Shown: positions 34,397 to 44,013, numbered from the stretch's first letter. The stretch: DNA of 64,000 nucleotides from an uncultured Alphaproteobacteria bacterium (GCA_934203105.1 CAKPYQ010000006.1:4415-68414), one strand, 5' to 3'. Numbers and translations are program-made. The notes: generated by a model not told the origin, from the letters alone.

Positions 34397-36742
34397 ATGA
34401 AAAAGTTTTTGATTATATTTTTGATCGTGATTTTATCCGTTATTATTGGCGGAGTTACTTATATTCTTACTTTTGATGTGAACTCTTATAAGGGGCAAAT
34501 CGAAAGGGTTTTAGTCGAAAAAACAGGTTATCCGATTGCGATTCAAGGTAAAATGAAATTGGCAAAATCTTTGATGCCGACTTTGGTGATTGAAGATATC
34601 GAAATCAAAAATGCGACCGGTTTTTCGCAACCGCTGTTTTTAAAAGCCGCCAGAGCGGAAGTTTCTTTTGACTTGATTGCCTTTTTCAAAAACATTATTA
34701 ACGTTCAAAAAATTGCTTTGTCCGACGTGGATGTTTATTTGCAGGTCAATGCTTTGGGGCAAGACAATTGGAGCCGAATTTCCGCCAAAAATACAAGCGA
34801 TAAAAAAGCGGCTGCGCGTCCTGTGTTGTCAAAATCGGCCGTGGTGCAACCGTTGGCACAAACTCAAATCGATGTGTTGACGTTGTCGCAAGTGCGTTTT
34901 TCGTATGAAAACGATCACGACAGATTTAACGATCAATTCTTATTTTCCACCATTTCCGTAAAGCAATTGGTTAATATTGATGGCGAATTTGTTTATAAAA
35001 ATCAGCGTTTTAATTTCTCCGGTTCGGTCAAAAACTTATTGCAAGTGATTACAACGCGTCGTAATTTGAATTTCAGTTTTGATATTAAAGGACTTGGCGC
35101 CAGCGCGAAGTTATCCGGTGTTTGCCGTGATTTAAAGCGTTTTAAAGACGATGTGACGTTGAATGTAACAGCGAAGGGCGGCAATTTACAAAAAACATAC
35201 GCTTTCTTTTTTGGGGACAATGATAAAGTTCCGCCCGTCGGTTATTCGTTACAGCTTGCCAGCCGTTTATTTAAAACTCAATTGTTGTTGGAAGGCGCTT
35301 TGGATTTAACCGACAAAGGGGTTAATTTATCTTATAATATCGAACAAGATTTAAAAGCGCGTTCCGGAAAAGGGCGCTTAAGCGTGGATATTGTTAAACC
35401 GGAGTTTATCAATCAATATGGTTTGCAACCGTTTTCTTTGCAAACGACTTATAATATCAAGTTGGGCGAAAAATTGGATATTTTGAATTTAAGCGCGATG
35501 TTCGACGAAACCGATATCGACGGCTCTGTCAGCATAGATTTAAAATCCGCTAAACCCGTCATTACCGGATCTTTGCATTCGCATTATTTTAAGTTGAAAA
35601 ATGTCATCGCGGAAAAAGCACACGCGAATAAAGCGCAAAACAGTGGGACGAATAAAGGCGCCGATTCTTTGTTTTCGGCAACACCGTTTGATCTGTCGTT
35701 TATGAACAAAGCCGATGCTGTTTTGGCTTTGACGATTGATAATTTAGCGGCGCAAAATTGGCTTACCAGATATCCGGTCGTGTTTTTAAATGTTCAGTTG
35801 AAAGATGCCAAATTGAATGCTCAATTGTTGGAAGAAACTACGGCCGCCGGCGGTAAGTTGGTTGGTAAATTGACCATTGATGCGCAAAATATCAAGATGC
35901 CGACGTGGGATTTGGAATTGGTCGGAGAAGGCTTAGAGTTTAATCAAGCGAACGCATTAAAAAAACAAATGCGTAGCGGTAAGTTTGATTTGAACTTATT
36001 TTTAACAGCAACGGGCGATTCGCAAAAAGCCATTTTAAGTTCTTTGAACGGACAGGCTTTGTTATCGGCGGGTCAGTTGGAAATTTTATCTCCGTTGGTT
36101 GCGGATTTATTCGCCGAAAGCGATGCCGGTAATACATACCGCGCACCCCAAGATTTGTTTATTAAGTGTGCTGTATTAAACGCCGATATCAAAGACGGTG
36201 TGATTACTTTGGATAAAAAAGCCGCTATTGAAGCTAGCCGCTTTAATATGTTAATCGACGGCAATATCAATTTGAAAAAAGAAACGATTGATATGCGCTT
36301 TATTCCGCAAAAAAGTGCTACAAAAGCGGGGCAAATCGGGCGTGTGATTTCTGCTGTTTCTTTGAAAGGGCGTTTGTCCGAACCAAAGCCCGGTATTGAA
36401 GCCGATGTCAGTTCTTTGTTGGAAAATATTTTGCCCGCGGCCGGACGGGACGAAGATGTCAAAAACAATGCTAAAAAAGCATTGCTTGATTCTTATACCA
36501 CGCCCAAAAAGACAACCGAAGAAGTATCTGTTTGTCGTGTAGCGGCCAATGGTATGAAATTAAAGACAATTGATGCTTATCTGGGACGTTTGCCGATAAC
36601 GGAGCCGGCAAAACCGCAAGTAAAGCAACCGGAAAAACCGCAACAAACAAAGGCGCAAAAATTGGGGCGTGACTTGTTGCATTCTTTGTCGGACATTTTG
36701 AATGATGAAGAAAATTCGGTAAAACCGGCCGCAAATCAATAA
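34397..36742 (+). CDS. AsmA family protein
   Basis: A 781-residue protein with one N-terminal transmembrane anchor (about residues 3-24) and a long periplasmic beta-rich region. The N-terminal AsmA block is clear: D-V-N-S-Y-K-G-Q-I, V-L-V-E-K-T-G-Y-P-I and I-E-I-K-N-A. The conserved C-terminal AsmA-like segment contains the K-S-A-T-K-A-G-Q-I-G-R stretch. Proteins of this group form lipid-conducting bridges between the inner and outer membranes. The end is a Lys/Pro/Gln-rich tail. The ATG at 34397 is preferred to the TTG just before it. Together with the nearby mla genes it forms an envelope-lipid theme. Confidence 0.85.
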   Translation: MKKFLIIFLIVILSVIIGGVTYILTFDVNSYKGQIERVLVEKTGYPIAIQGKMKLAKSLMPTLVIEDIEIKNATGFSQPLFLKAARAEVSFDLIAFFKNIINVQKIALSDVDVYLQVNALGQDNWSRISAKNTSDKKAAARPVLSKSAVVQPLAQTQIDVLTLSQVRFSYENDHDRFNDQFLFSTISVKQLVNIDGEFVYKNQRFNFSGSVKNLLQVITTRRNLNFSFDIKGLGASAKLSGVCRDLKRFKDDVTLNVTAKGGNLQKTYAFFFGDNDKVPPVGYSLQLASRLFKTQLLLEGALDLTDKGVNLSYNIEQDLKARSGKGRLSVDIVKPEFINQYGLQPFSLQTTYNIKLGEKLDILNLSAMFDETDIDGSVSIDLKSAKPVITGSLHSHYFKLKNVIAEKAHANKAQNSGTNKGADSLFSATPFDLSFMNKADAVLALTIDNLAAQNWLTRYPVVFLNVQLKDAKLNAQLLEETTAAGGKLVGKLTIDAQNIKMPTWDLELVGEGLEFNQANALKKQMRSGKFDLNLFLTATGDSQKAILSSLNGQALLSAGQLEILSPLVADLFAESDAGNTYRAPQDLFIKCAVLNADIKDGVITLDKKAAIEASRFNMLIDGNINLKKETIDMRFIPQKSATKAGQIGRVISAVSLKGRLSEPKPGIEADVSSLLENILPAAGRDEDVKNNAKKALLDSYTTPKKTTEEVSVCRVAANGMKLKTIDAYLGRLPITEPAKPQVKQPEKPQQTKAQKLGRDLLHSLSDILNDEENSVKPAANQ

Positions 36743-36756
36743 GCTTCGGGTTTGTT

Positions 36757-37041
36757 ATGCAACAACTTCATTTGCTGATAACAGGACGTGTGCAATGTGT
36801 TGGTTTTCGTCGTTTTGTGTTACGCGGAGCCGAACGTTTGGGTGTGTCCGGTTGGGTGCGCAATAATGATGACGGTTCTGTTGAAACATATGTTGTCGGT
36901 AATGCGGATAAGCTGTCGGAATTTGTTGCTTTGTGTCGCAAAGGTCCTTTGTTTGCGTTTGTTTCAGATGTTCAATTCCAGCCCATTGATGAGGCGACAA
37001 AGGCTTTGTTTTTACCAGATTGTTTTCGTGTGTTACGGTAA
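36757..37041 (+). CDS. acyP: Acylphosphatase
   Basis: A 94-residue enzyme with the standard acylphosphatase signature G-R-V-Q-C-V-G-F-R, where the Arg binds phosphate, and G-W-V-R-N-N-D-D-G-S-V-E with the catalytic Asn. The usual Gly of G-R-V-Q-G-V-G is Cys here. It hydrolyses acyl phosphates such as carbamoyl phosphate. It starts 14 nt after asmA and ends that operon. Confidence 0.93.
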   Translation: MQQLHLLITGRVQCVGFRRFVLRGAERLGVSGWVRNNDDGSVETYVVGNADKLSEFVALCRKGPLFAFVSDVQFQPIDEATKALFLPDCFRVLR

Positions 37042-37135
37042 ATCATTACACGCTTGCCTAAGCCTGCGCTCCCGCCATAAAAAAGCCACCCGTGTTGTTG
37101 TTCTTCCGTCATATTCAAGATCCAACCTATCCAAT

Positions 37136-37173
37136 AAAAAAGCCCCCGTTTTGATCGCAAAACAAAGGGACTT
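37136..37173 (-). terminator. Rho-independent terminator of the mlaA-mlaC operon
   Basis: On the minus strand AAGTCCC...GGGGGCTT forms the outer stem and GTTTTG/CAAAAC an inner stem, followed by TTTTTT. It lies 40 nt downstream of the mlaC stop. Confidence 0.75.
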
Positions 37174-37213
37174 ATTTAATGCGTCAGCCGATTTAACGCA
37201 CCGGCCGATAAAA

Positions 37214-37852
37214 TTATTTGCTTGCAGCAGCCTTTTTGGCCTCTTGCTTTTGTTTTTCTGCCGTTTCAGCTGCATGCTCGGCTTGATACTTTAATTCATT
37301 GATCAAATCTTGCATCGTATGGTTTTGTAAATACGAAGTGTATTCGTTGCGATAACTTAAAGTCATACTGACACCTTCAATGATAATATCCAAAACGCGA
37401 TATTCCCCGTTTTTTTCACGAACACGCCATACAACTTGGATCGGCTTTTGATCGGACGAAACTGTGCTGTCAACAAAGACTTGATTTTTCCCTTGTGCAG
37501 GGCGTTCCGAAAAGAACTTTACTTCTTGTCCCGTATATACGTTGAAACGTTCAGCGCTCATTTTCACAGCCATATTTTTAAACGCATCGATAAAGTCATC
37601 GCGTTCTTTCGGGGTCGCTGTGCGCCAATATTGCGCCAATACTGTCCGTGCAATCGCTTCTGTATCAACCGCTTGTAAAATGTATTGTTCAAAAAGTTCG
37701 GCTTTTTTCTCTTTCGTATCTTTGGACGATAAAACATTTTTGACAATATCGTCAACAAGGTTGCTGACAAAAGTCGTTGCAGATTTGCTTTCAGCTAATG
37801 CAACATTCGTGCAAAGCATTGCGGCCAAAATTAAAGAAAGTATTTTTTTCAT
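37214..37852 (-). CDS. mlaC: Periplasmic phospholipid-binding protein MlaC
   Basis: A 212-residue protein with a signal peptide (residues 1-20, ending A-L-A-E) and the MlaC/Ttg2D fold: A-R-T-V-L-A-Q-Y-W-R, a V-D-S-T-V strand and the V-L-D-I-I-I-E-G-V-S-M block. MlaC ferries phospholipid between the outer-membrane MlaA complex and inner-membrane MlaFEDB. An Ala/Lys/Glu coiled tail ends the protein. It starts 3 nt after mlaA stops, so they form an operon. In enterobacteria mlaC sits with mlaFED instead. Confidence 0.92.
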   Translation of the reverse strand: MKKILSLILAAMLCTNVALAESKSATTFVSNLVDDIVKNVLSSKDTKEKKAELFEQYILQAVDTEAIARTVLAQYWRTATPKERDDFIDAFKNMAVKMSAERFNVYTGQEVKFFSERPAQGKNQVFVDSTVSSDQKPIQVVWRVREKNGEYRVLDIIIEGVSMTLSYRNEYTSYLQNHTMQDLINELKYQAEHAAETAEKQKQEAKKAAASK

Positions 37853-37855
37853 ATT

Positions 37856-38641
37856 TTATTCCTCTTCATCATCAAAATCAAAGTCAATATTGTAATTTTC
37901 TGTTTGCGCTTCGACGTTTCCGGCATTTAGGAACTTTAAACGATTTTGCCGATACATCGTGCGCAAAGCAACGTATGGATCGATTGAGTTTTGCTCAACG
38001 CTTTCCAATAACGAGCTCATCGAATCGATCGTAACCATACCTTTGACCGCGTAACGGTAAATCAACAAATGATCGCGTTCGGCTTTCGGTAAAGCATAAT
38101 CGATAGGATCTAAAAAGAAACCAATGACGGCGCCGGTTGTTTCTCGGATATCCGACGGGCCCAAGAACGGCCAAACAAAGTAGGGCATCGAGTTGTTCCA
38201 ACCCCACCGGTAAAGCGTTTGTCCGAAATCTTTAACCGGCGCTTCTATTTCCAGCATCGAAGCGACATCAAACAATCCGCCCAACCCCAATGTTGTGTTG
38301 GTGAAAAAGCGTCCGAAAATTTGAGCGCTGTCGTCGAAATCTCCTTGCAACAAAGCATTAACAAAATAATAGGGCTGCGATAAATTGTTTGATGCATTAG
38401 AAATGCAATCGCGTGCCGGCTGAGGCAAAACAGCCCTATAAACTTTGTCAATCGGTCGATAAACATAGCGGTTCACTTTAAAGTTAAATTCTGTCATCGA
38501 TCGGTTATACGGTTCAAGCGGGTCATTTGTTTGCCGGTATTGTTCCAAAGCCTGCGGATCGGTGGGAGGTGTCGCACACCCAATCAAGCCCGCCGTCAAA
38601 GGCAATAAAAACACTGCACACAAGATTGTTTGAATACGCAT
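37856..38641 (-). CDS. mlaA: Outer-membrane lipoprotein MlaA (VacJ)
   Basis: A 261-residue lipoprotein. The lipobox is L-I-G-C near residue 22. The VacJ signature is clear: N-D-P-L-E-P-Y-N-R near 40-48, the F-N-T/F-F-T-N-T-T-L-G-L-G-G-L-F-D-V-A block, and W-P-F-L-G-P-S-D-I-R-E. MlaA forms a donut in the outer membrane that removes mislocalised outer-leaflet phospholipids. The C terminus is strongly acidic. Confidence 0.95.
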   Translation of the reverse strand: MRIQTILCAVFLLPLTAGLIGCATPPTDPQALEQYRQTNDPLEPYNRSMTEFNFKVNRYVYRPIDKVYRAVLPQPARDCISNASNNLSQPYYFVNALLQGDFDDSAQIFGRFFTNTTLGLGGLFDVASMLEIEAPVKDFGQTLYRWGWNNSMPYFVWPFLGPSDIRETTGAVIGFFLDPIDYALPKAERDHLLIYRYAVKGMVTIDSMSSLLESVEQNSIDPYVALRTMYRQNRLKFLNAGNVEAQTENYNIDFDFDDEEE

Positions 38642-38696
38642 CGATAATCCTTTTTGTTTTTTATTTTAATGACTTTAAACTATTCAAAGAAAATTA

Positions 38697-39263
38697 TCAA
38701 GCTTTTTTTAATTGTTCTTCAATTGCCGGCAATACATCTTTGGCTTTATCAACCGTCGTTACCAGCTCCGCATGGTCAGGGTTTAAGAAACCTTGTTCAA
38801 CCATATGCTGAATGACATCTTTAAACGGATTGAAAAATCCCGCAATATTTAATACGACAATCGGTTTGTCGAATAACCCCAATTGTTTTAACACCATCAG
38901 TTCGACCAATTCATCTACAGTGCCGATGCCTCCCGGCAAAACGCAAAAAGCTTCTGCCGCAGAAGTCATTGCAAATTTGCGCGCAAACATTTTTTGATAA
39001 ACTTGGACTTCATCGATTGTGTCTTTCATCAAATCAGGTCGCTCAATTTCAAACAAATGCGAAATGGTCATACCGATCACATGGCCGCCGTTTTCTTTAC
39101 AACTGTTTGCCACAGCGCCCATCAATCCTGTCCCGCCGGCACCGTAAATCAGCTCGATCCCGTTTGTGGCAATCAAACGCCCCAATTCGATTGCTTGTTG
39201 TTCATAGATGGGCAACGTTCCCTTTTTTCCGCCGCAAAAAACACAAATCTTTTTTAAGTTCAT
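38697..39263 (-). CDS. LOG family protein (TIGR00730-type nucleotide phosphoribohydrolase)
   Basis: A 188-residue Rossmann-like enzyme. The hallmark motifs are present: P-G-G-I-G-T-V-D-E near residues 109-117 and Y-G-A-G-G-T-G-L-M-G near 40-49, where most relatives have Y-G-G-G. LOG proteins hydrolyse nucleoside 5'-monophosphates to base and ribose 5-phosphate (cytokinin activation in plants; purine nucleotide turnover in bacteria). An upstream AAAGGG is near the ATG. Monocistronic. Confidence 0.9.
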   Translation of the reverse strand: MNLKKICVFCGGKKGTLPIYEQQAIELGRLIATNGIELIYGAGGTGLMGAVANSCKENGGHVIGMTISHLFEIERPDLMKDTIDEVQVYQKMFARKFAMTSAAEAFCVLPGGIGTVDELVELMVLKQLGLFDKPIVVLNIAGFFNPFKDVIQHMVEQGFLNPDHAELVTTVDKAKDVLPAIEEQLKKA

Positions 39264-39366
39264 TTTTTTCCCTTTTTTTATTGAAAATTTAACATTTGTT
39301 CACTTTTTATATTTACACTTTAAAATACATAGTATAACATATCATTAAAAGATGGAAAATACAACA

Positions 39367-40533
39367 ATGAAAAGAACGACTTTATTATTATTTTTTATCA
39401 GCCCGTTTTGTTTGGCGTCTGCGTATGCGCAAAGCCCTGATTTGCCTTTGTTTGACGATGTCGAAAGCCAAAACGAAGAAACGGAATGTGTGGCTTGTCG
39501 CAAATATAAAAAAGTGCCGAATGTCGGTATCGGGGCTGAGCCGGTCGATTCGATTCAATTTGCACCGTCTCCTTTTCCGCCGGTGAAGGTGACAATGACT
39601 TCTGATGAGCCGTTGCCTGAAAAGCCGTTCGAAGGAGTTAATAAATCTTATGAGCATCGTTATACAGAGCCGGCAACATACGAAACGCGGACATCGGCTC
39701 CGGTTGATTTTTCGGATATCAAAAACACAGAAAAAAACGCAGAGGAAGTAAAGGTTGCTCCGAAAGCGGTTGCCAGCGTGCCAAAAGAAACGCCCAAAAA
39801 GGAAGAGGTGTCCGTTCAAACAGAGCAAAAAAATCAAAAGCCTAAAAAGCCAAGCGTTCAAAAAAAACCTGCTTTTCAACAGATGGCTTCGCCTAATAAC
39901 ACGAAGTTAAAGCCGTCAATGAGTGCAAAAAATTTAAACATTGCGGATTTGCAATTGACGATGACGCCGGATGATATTATTGAAACGGCAGCCGACAACG
40001 GCTTTGAAATTGCAAATGTGGCTTACGGCATTCCGTCGTTTATGGTGACGGATTTTGAACGTGGGTGTCGCGCTTCGGGGCTGTACCAAACACGATTGAT
40101 TCACGAATGCGTTCGCGAAAAAGCGCGTGAAGAAGATGTTTATTATATTTCTTCTTTGACTTTGAAAAAGCCCGAAACAAAAGAACAAATTGTTGTTTTA
40201 TTCTCGTCTACCTTGACAGATAACCAAGCCTTTAAAATTGACTATACGGGCTTTGGGGATAACTCGTTGGGCACGTCATATAAAGACGTTTTGAAAAAAG
40301 CAAATCGCCGTGATATTTTTTGGCAATACATTTATGATAAGTACGGCCAACCGATCAGCAAAGATGTTGTCTTTTGGGGTGACGCAAACGGTGTCTTTAT
40401 GCGGGCATTTATGGACGGAAACGCTTTGGATGCACGGATCATTTTGGAAGACGCCACCAAAAAAGGTGCTGATTATCGCCAAGCCGAAGCTTGGAATAAA
40501 GATCAGGAAGTCCAAAACCCATTCAGTTTTTAA
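39367..40533 (+). CDS. Hypothetical secreted protein with disordered linker (388 aa)
   Basis: No family recognised. Signal peptide of about 21 residues (ending A-Y-A-Q-S), an N-terminal Cys pair (C-V-A-C), a Lys/Pro/Glu/Val-rich linker of about 100 residues, and a folded C-terminal domain of about 185 residues from N-L-N-I-A-D-L onward, with two Cys and many aromatic residues. The start at 39367 has a GGA upstream and gives a standard signal peptide; an in-frame ATG at 39352 is the alternative. It is not in an operon; the convergent 22-residue-repeat gene ends 10 nt after it. Confidence 0.75.
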   Translation: MKRTTLLLFFISPFCLASAYAQSPDLPLFDDVESQNEETECVACRKYKKVPNVGIGAEPVDSIQFAPSPFPPVKVTMTSDEPLPEKPFEGVNKSYEHRYTEPATYETRTSAPVDFSDIKNTEKNAEEVKVAPKAVASVPKETPKKEEVSVQTEQKNQKPKKPSVQKKPAFQQMASPNNTKLKPSMSAKNLNIADLQLTMTPDDIIETAADNGFEIANVAYGIPSFMVTDFERGCRASGLYQTRLIHECVREKAREEDVYYISSLTLKKPETKEQIVVLFSSTLTDNQAFKIDYTGFGDNSLGTSYKDVLKKANRRDIFWQYIYDKYGQPISKDVVFWGDANGVFMRAFMDGNALDARIILEDATKKGADYRQAEAWNKDQEVQNPFSF

Positions 40534-40543
40534 TGCACTTTGC

Positions 40544-42385
40544 TTAACGCGTTTTTTGGAACACGCCGCTTAAAATAATCGGTTCAGCGTTGTTGTGTGC
40601 AATATGCGAGATCGTTTCTTGGCGATTCGGGTGGCAACTTAAAAATCCATCGCTTTTGTGCACGCTTATGGTAGGGCCGACATCGTAATAAGATAAATCC
40701 AATTTCGGTGCATACATTTTTTGTAAATCGGTGTTTTCGCGCAAGAAAAAGTTTGAGACCCTATGCAAGTTGGGTACATCAAGTCGCTTTAATTTTTTGT
40801 TGTCGAACAAAAAGCTGCTGCCGACATTTTCCAACGCCGGTAAAGATAATTCTTCCAATCCTTTGTTTGAAAATAAAAAGCCATTTTTGACGGATTTTAA
40901 CTTGGGCGCTTCAAGCTTTTTCAAAATGGTATTTTGTGATAAAAAGCTGCTGCCTGCCAAATAAAGCGACGGCAAAGTCAGTTCTTCTATCATTTGATTG
41001 CCGTATAAAAAGAAATTGCCGACGGTGGTTAGTTGAGGCAGATTTACGGATTTTAACCGGCTGTTTGTTGATAAAAATCCGTCTTCTACTTTTTGTAAAT
41101 GGGGTAAATTTAATTCTTCCAACCCTTTATTATTGTTCAAGAAAAAAGTGCCGGTAGACCTTAAATTCGGCACGTTTAATTCGCAAAGTGCCGTATTGTT
41201 GACCAAAAAATCGGAATCAGCAATCACCATTTGCGGGGCATTCAAAACAAGCAAGTTTTGATTATTTTGCATAAACGCGTTTCCGATTTTTTCTGTCTTG
41301 GGTAATGTTAAAGTTTCCAAATCTTCATTTTCCATTAAAAAATAGGGGCCGATTTCTTTTAAATTCGGGGCATCCAAATGTTTTAATTTTTGGTTGTGCA
41401 TCAAAAAGAAGATGCCGATTTTTTCTGTTTTTGGCAAATGTAAACTTAAAATTTCACCGTCTTTAACTGTTGCCAGTAAAGTTTTATCGGCAAAGATTTG
41501 ATGTGTACCGTCTTTTTGTTTTGTGATTTGAATTTTTTTATTTTCTGTTTCGCGCGTGAAAACGTCGGCAAAAGCGTCACACGCTCCTAAAACAGTGCTT
41601 AACTGACGGGTTTTCGTGTTGAAAATAAAGTTTTCCAACATTATTTCTTTGTCTTTGTCAATTTCGTGAATTTCGCCGTCATTAACATAAAAATTGGCGC
41701 CAAAATAGCAGTTGTTTGTTTCAAAGTTATAACGGACAATTTGCCCGTCTACAATGATAAAACCCGCCGGCAAGATGACTTGTCGAGACGAAAAATCGAC
41801 ATTAAATGTTTTCTTTATTGATTCGGCCAACCCCGGAATAATGTTGTCCGGATTGCTTTCAAACGTGTTGTCCGGACAAGATACCGTATGATTATATCTG
41901 TTTTTAATCGAAATAAATCCGCCTTTTTTCAAAACTTGAATGGAAATAACGCTTGTGCCATATTTGTCTTGGCGTTTTGGTTTGGGAAAGTCTTGACGTT
42001 TGATTTGATCAACGTCTTTGCGCACCGCATTGATGATGTAATAGTTTTTATAGCGATTTTCATCCATAAAAGTACACAACATTTCATCGCCTTTGAAGTA
42101 CTTTTTAATCGCATTTTGCTTTTCTAAAGTGTCGGCTAAATAAGCGTCATAGCCGGCATCGGATAATAATTCAAAAGGGTTTTTAGTAACACCGCATTCG
42201 TTGATTTTGATGTTTTTTAACGAAATTAAATAATTCATAATCGGTTCGGCTTCACGGCCTGCAAAGCGCACAATTCGGACGATATTCGGGACGTCAAAAA
42301 TACCGCTGTCATAAGCGCGAATGGTCTTTGCAAAGCGTTCTCCGTTTTGCTTTTTGATTAAATCGAATGCTGTTTTTGATGACAT
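40544..42385 (-). CDS. Leucine-rich 22-residue-repeat protein with conserved N-terminal domain
   Basis: A 613-residue protein without signal peptide or membrane segment. Residues 1-310 form an N-terminal region with G-G-F-I-S-I-K-N-R-Y-N-H-T-V-S, a block I recall from repeat proteins of gut bacteria. From about 311 to 568 there are eleven full repeats of exactly 22 residues plus a partial one; the pattern is L-x2-L-x-L/A-P-x-L, then V-G-x2-F-L, then N, which should form an LRR-like solenoid. A short Cys/His-containing tail follows. A consensus promoter and AAGGAG site precede it. Possibly a host-interaction or effector protein; no direct evidence. Confidence 0.82.
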   Translation of the reverse strand: MSSKTAFDLIKKQNGERFAKTIRAYDSGIFDVPNIVRIVRFAGREAEPIMNYLISLKNIKINECGVTKNPFELLSDAGYDAYLADTLEKQNAIKKYFKGDEMLCTFMDENRYKNYYIINAVRKDVDQIKRQDFPKPKRQDKYGTSVISIQVLKKGGFISIKNRYNHTVSCPDNTFESNPDNIIPGLAESIKKTFNVDFSSRQVILPAGFIIVDGQIVRYNFETNNCYFGANFYVNDGEIHEIDKDKEIMLENFIFNTKTRQLSTVLGACDAFADVFTRETENKKIQITKQKDGTHQIFADKTLLATVKDGEILSLHLPKTEKIGIFFLMHNQKLKHLDAPNLKEIGPYFLMENEDLETLTLPKTEKIGNAFMQNNQNLLVLNAPQMVIADSDFLVNNTALCELNVPNLRSTGTFFLNNNKGLEELNLPHLQKVEDGFLSTNSRLKSVNLPQLTTVGNFFLYGNQMIEELTLPSLYLAGSSFLSQNTILKKLEAPKLKSVKNGFLFSNKGLEELSLPALENVGSSFLFDNKKLKRLDVPNLHRVSNFFLRENTDLQKMYAPKLDLSYYDVGPTISVHKSDGFLSCHPNRQETISHIAHNNAEPIILSGVFQKTR

Positions 42386-42408
42386 AAAAATCTCCTTTTG
42401 AAAAAAGT

Positions 42409-42437
42409 ATTATATATGATATTGACAAAAAAGTCAA
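42409..42437 (-). promoter_or_regulatory. Promoter of the 22-residue-repeat gene
   Basis: On the minus strand TTGACT (42432-42437), 17-bp spacer, TATAAT (42409-42414). This is one of the strongest promoter matches in the window, suggesting robust expression. Confidence 0.7.
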
Positions 42438-42489
42438 CAAAATATTTTAAAGATAGGAAAGAAGCTTTAAATACGGACAAAGAAATATA

Positions 42490-42521
42490 AAAAAGCGGGT
42501 CAATTAACCCGCTTTTTTTTG
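42490..42521 (-). terminator. Rho-independent terminator of glyS
   Basis: AAAAGCGGGT (42491-42500) pairs perfectly with ACCCGCTTTT (42507-42516) around a 6-nt loop, with T runs on both strands. It lies just past the glyS stop. Confidence 0.88.
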
Positions 42522-42538
42522 TAAAGAACTTTAATTCA

Positions 42539-43903
42539 TTAAATGAATTGTTTTTTGAAGTAATCGGCCAATTCGCTGACAGCAATACGTTCTTGTTTCA
42601 TCGTGTCGCGATCGCGAATAGTGACTGTTGCCGGCGTTTGTTCAATGCTGTCAAAGTCAACAGTGACGCAATAAGGCGTACCGATTTCATCGTGACGACG
42701 ATAGGCTTTACCAACATTACCGCTGTCTTCCAACATCACGCGACCGATACCGGTTTTCAATAAATCATTTTTGATTTGGTGAGCCAAAGCAACGATTTGT
42801 TCATTGTTGCGTTTTAACGGAATAACGGCAACTTTAACCGGCGCCAGATGGTTTTTCAACTTTAACACAGTGCGTGTTTCGCCATTTGGCAAAGTTTCTT
42901 CCGTATAAGCTTCTGTCAACACAGCCAATAAACCGCGATCAACACCGGCCGACGGTTCAATAACAAACGGAACAAACCATTTTTTGCTTTCATCGTCAAA
43001 CAAAGCCAATTTAGCTGTTGAATCTTTGTTTTCGTGGACGTGCGCGGTTAAGTTCAATTCGCTTTGTTGTTTGGTGTGGTTGCCCAAGTCATAGTCTGTA
43101 CGGTTCGCAATTCCTTCCAATTCTTCCACGCCGTGCGGGAACAAATATTCCAAGTCATAAGTTGCTTTGGAATAATGCGCCAAATCTTCTTTTGCAATGG
43201 TGTGAACGTGGACGTTTTCGCGCTTTAAACCTTGCGCTACCCACCAATTGATACGTTGTTCTTTCCAATATTCGTGCCATTGTTCATCTTCGCCCGGTTT
43301 GACAAAAAATTCCAATTCCATTTGTTCGAATTCGCGTACACGGAAAATAAAGTTACGTGGCGTGATTTCGTTGCGGAAAGATTTACCGATTTGAGCAATA
43401 CCAAACGGAACTTTGCGCGACGTTGAATCGACAACGTTTTTGAATTGTGTAAAGATTGCCTGAGCCGTTTCCGGACGCAAGTAAGCGATGTTTTCGCCGT
43501 TGTCGACGGGGCCGACAGTTGTTTTGAACATCAAGTTAAACGGGCGCGGTTCGGTTAAATCCGTGCTGCCGCAGTTGGGGCATTTGCCGTCTTTGATGTG
43601 ATCGGCACGCATACGCGTTTTGCATTTGCGGCAATCGCATAACGGGTCAGAAAAAGTCGCTTCGTGGCCACTGTGTTGCAACACTTGGCGTAAAGTTAAA
43701 ATGGACGCGTCCAAACCTTCGACATCATCGCGTTCGTAAACCATTGCACGCCACCAAGCGTTTTTTAAATTGTTTTTTAATTCAACACCCAAAGGACCGT
43801 AATCATACACGCCTTGCAAACCGCCGTAAATATCGGCGCTTTGAAAAATAAATCCACGACGTTTACATAATGATACAAGCTGATCCATACTGGTTGCCGG
43901 CAT
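42539..43903 (-). CDS. glyS: Glycyl-tRNA synthetase, single-chain alpha2 type
   Basis: A 454-residue class II synthetase of the eukaryote/archaea-like homodimeric type rather than the alpha2beta2 GlyQ/GlyS type. Visible are [19 protein letters not shown], motif 2 F-R-N-E-I-T-P-R, a zinc-ribbon-like C-x-C/C-x2-C insertion near residues 83-115, motif 3 E-P-S-A-G-V-D-R-G, and a C-terminal anticodon-binding domain (V-A-V-I-P-L). Most alphaproteobacteria carry glyQS, so the single-chain form is notable. Confidence 0.95.
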   Translation of the reverse strand: MPATSMDQLVSLCKRRGFIFQSADIYGGLQGVYDYGPLGVELKNNLKNAWWRAMVYERDDVEGLDASILTLRQVLQHSGHEATFSDPLCDCRKCKTRMRADHIKDGKCPNCGSTDLTEPRPFNLMFKTTVGPVDNGENIAYLRPETAQAIFTQFKNVVDSTSRKVPFGIAQIGKSFRNEITPRNFIFRVREFEQMELEFFVKPGEDEQWHEYWKEQRINWWVAQGLKRENVHVHTIAKEDLAHYSKATYDLEYLFPHGVEELEGIANRTDYDLGNHTKQQSELNLTAHVHENKDSTAKLALFDDESKKWFVPFVIEPSAGVDRGLLAVLTEAYTEETLPNGETRTVLKLKNHLAPVKVAVIPLKRNNEQIVALAHQIKNDLLKTGIGRVMLEDSGNVGKAYRRHDEIGTPYCVTVDFDSIEQTPATVTIRDRDTMKQERIAVSELADYFKKQFI

Positions 43904-43942
43904 TTTAAAATCTCCATTTAGTTATTAAAAAAAACGTATTCC

Positions 43943-43971
43943 ATTATAAAGCATTTAAAAGGGGCTGTCAA
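43943..43971 (-). promoter_or_regulatory. Promoter of glyS
   Basis: On the minus strand TTGACA (43966-43971), 17-bp spacer, TATAAT (43943-43948): a perfect sigma-70 consensus. Confidence 0.8.
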
Positions 43972-44013
43972 GCATAAACACTCATAAAAAAGTGAAAAAA
44001 AATAAAATAATGC

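Noticed and set aside
36972..37160. A minus-strand frame of about 46-62 codons between acyP and mlaC with a G-x-A-G-L-G-K-R-like stretch.
   Set aside because: It overlaps the acyP coding region antisense, crosses the mla terminator and has no good ribosome site; the resemblance to a nucleotide-binding loop is probably chance.
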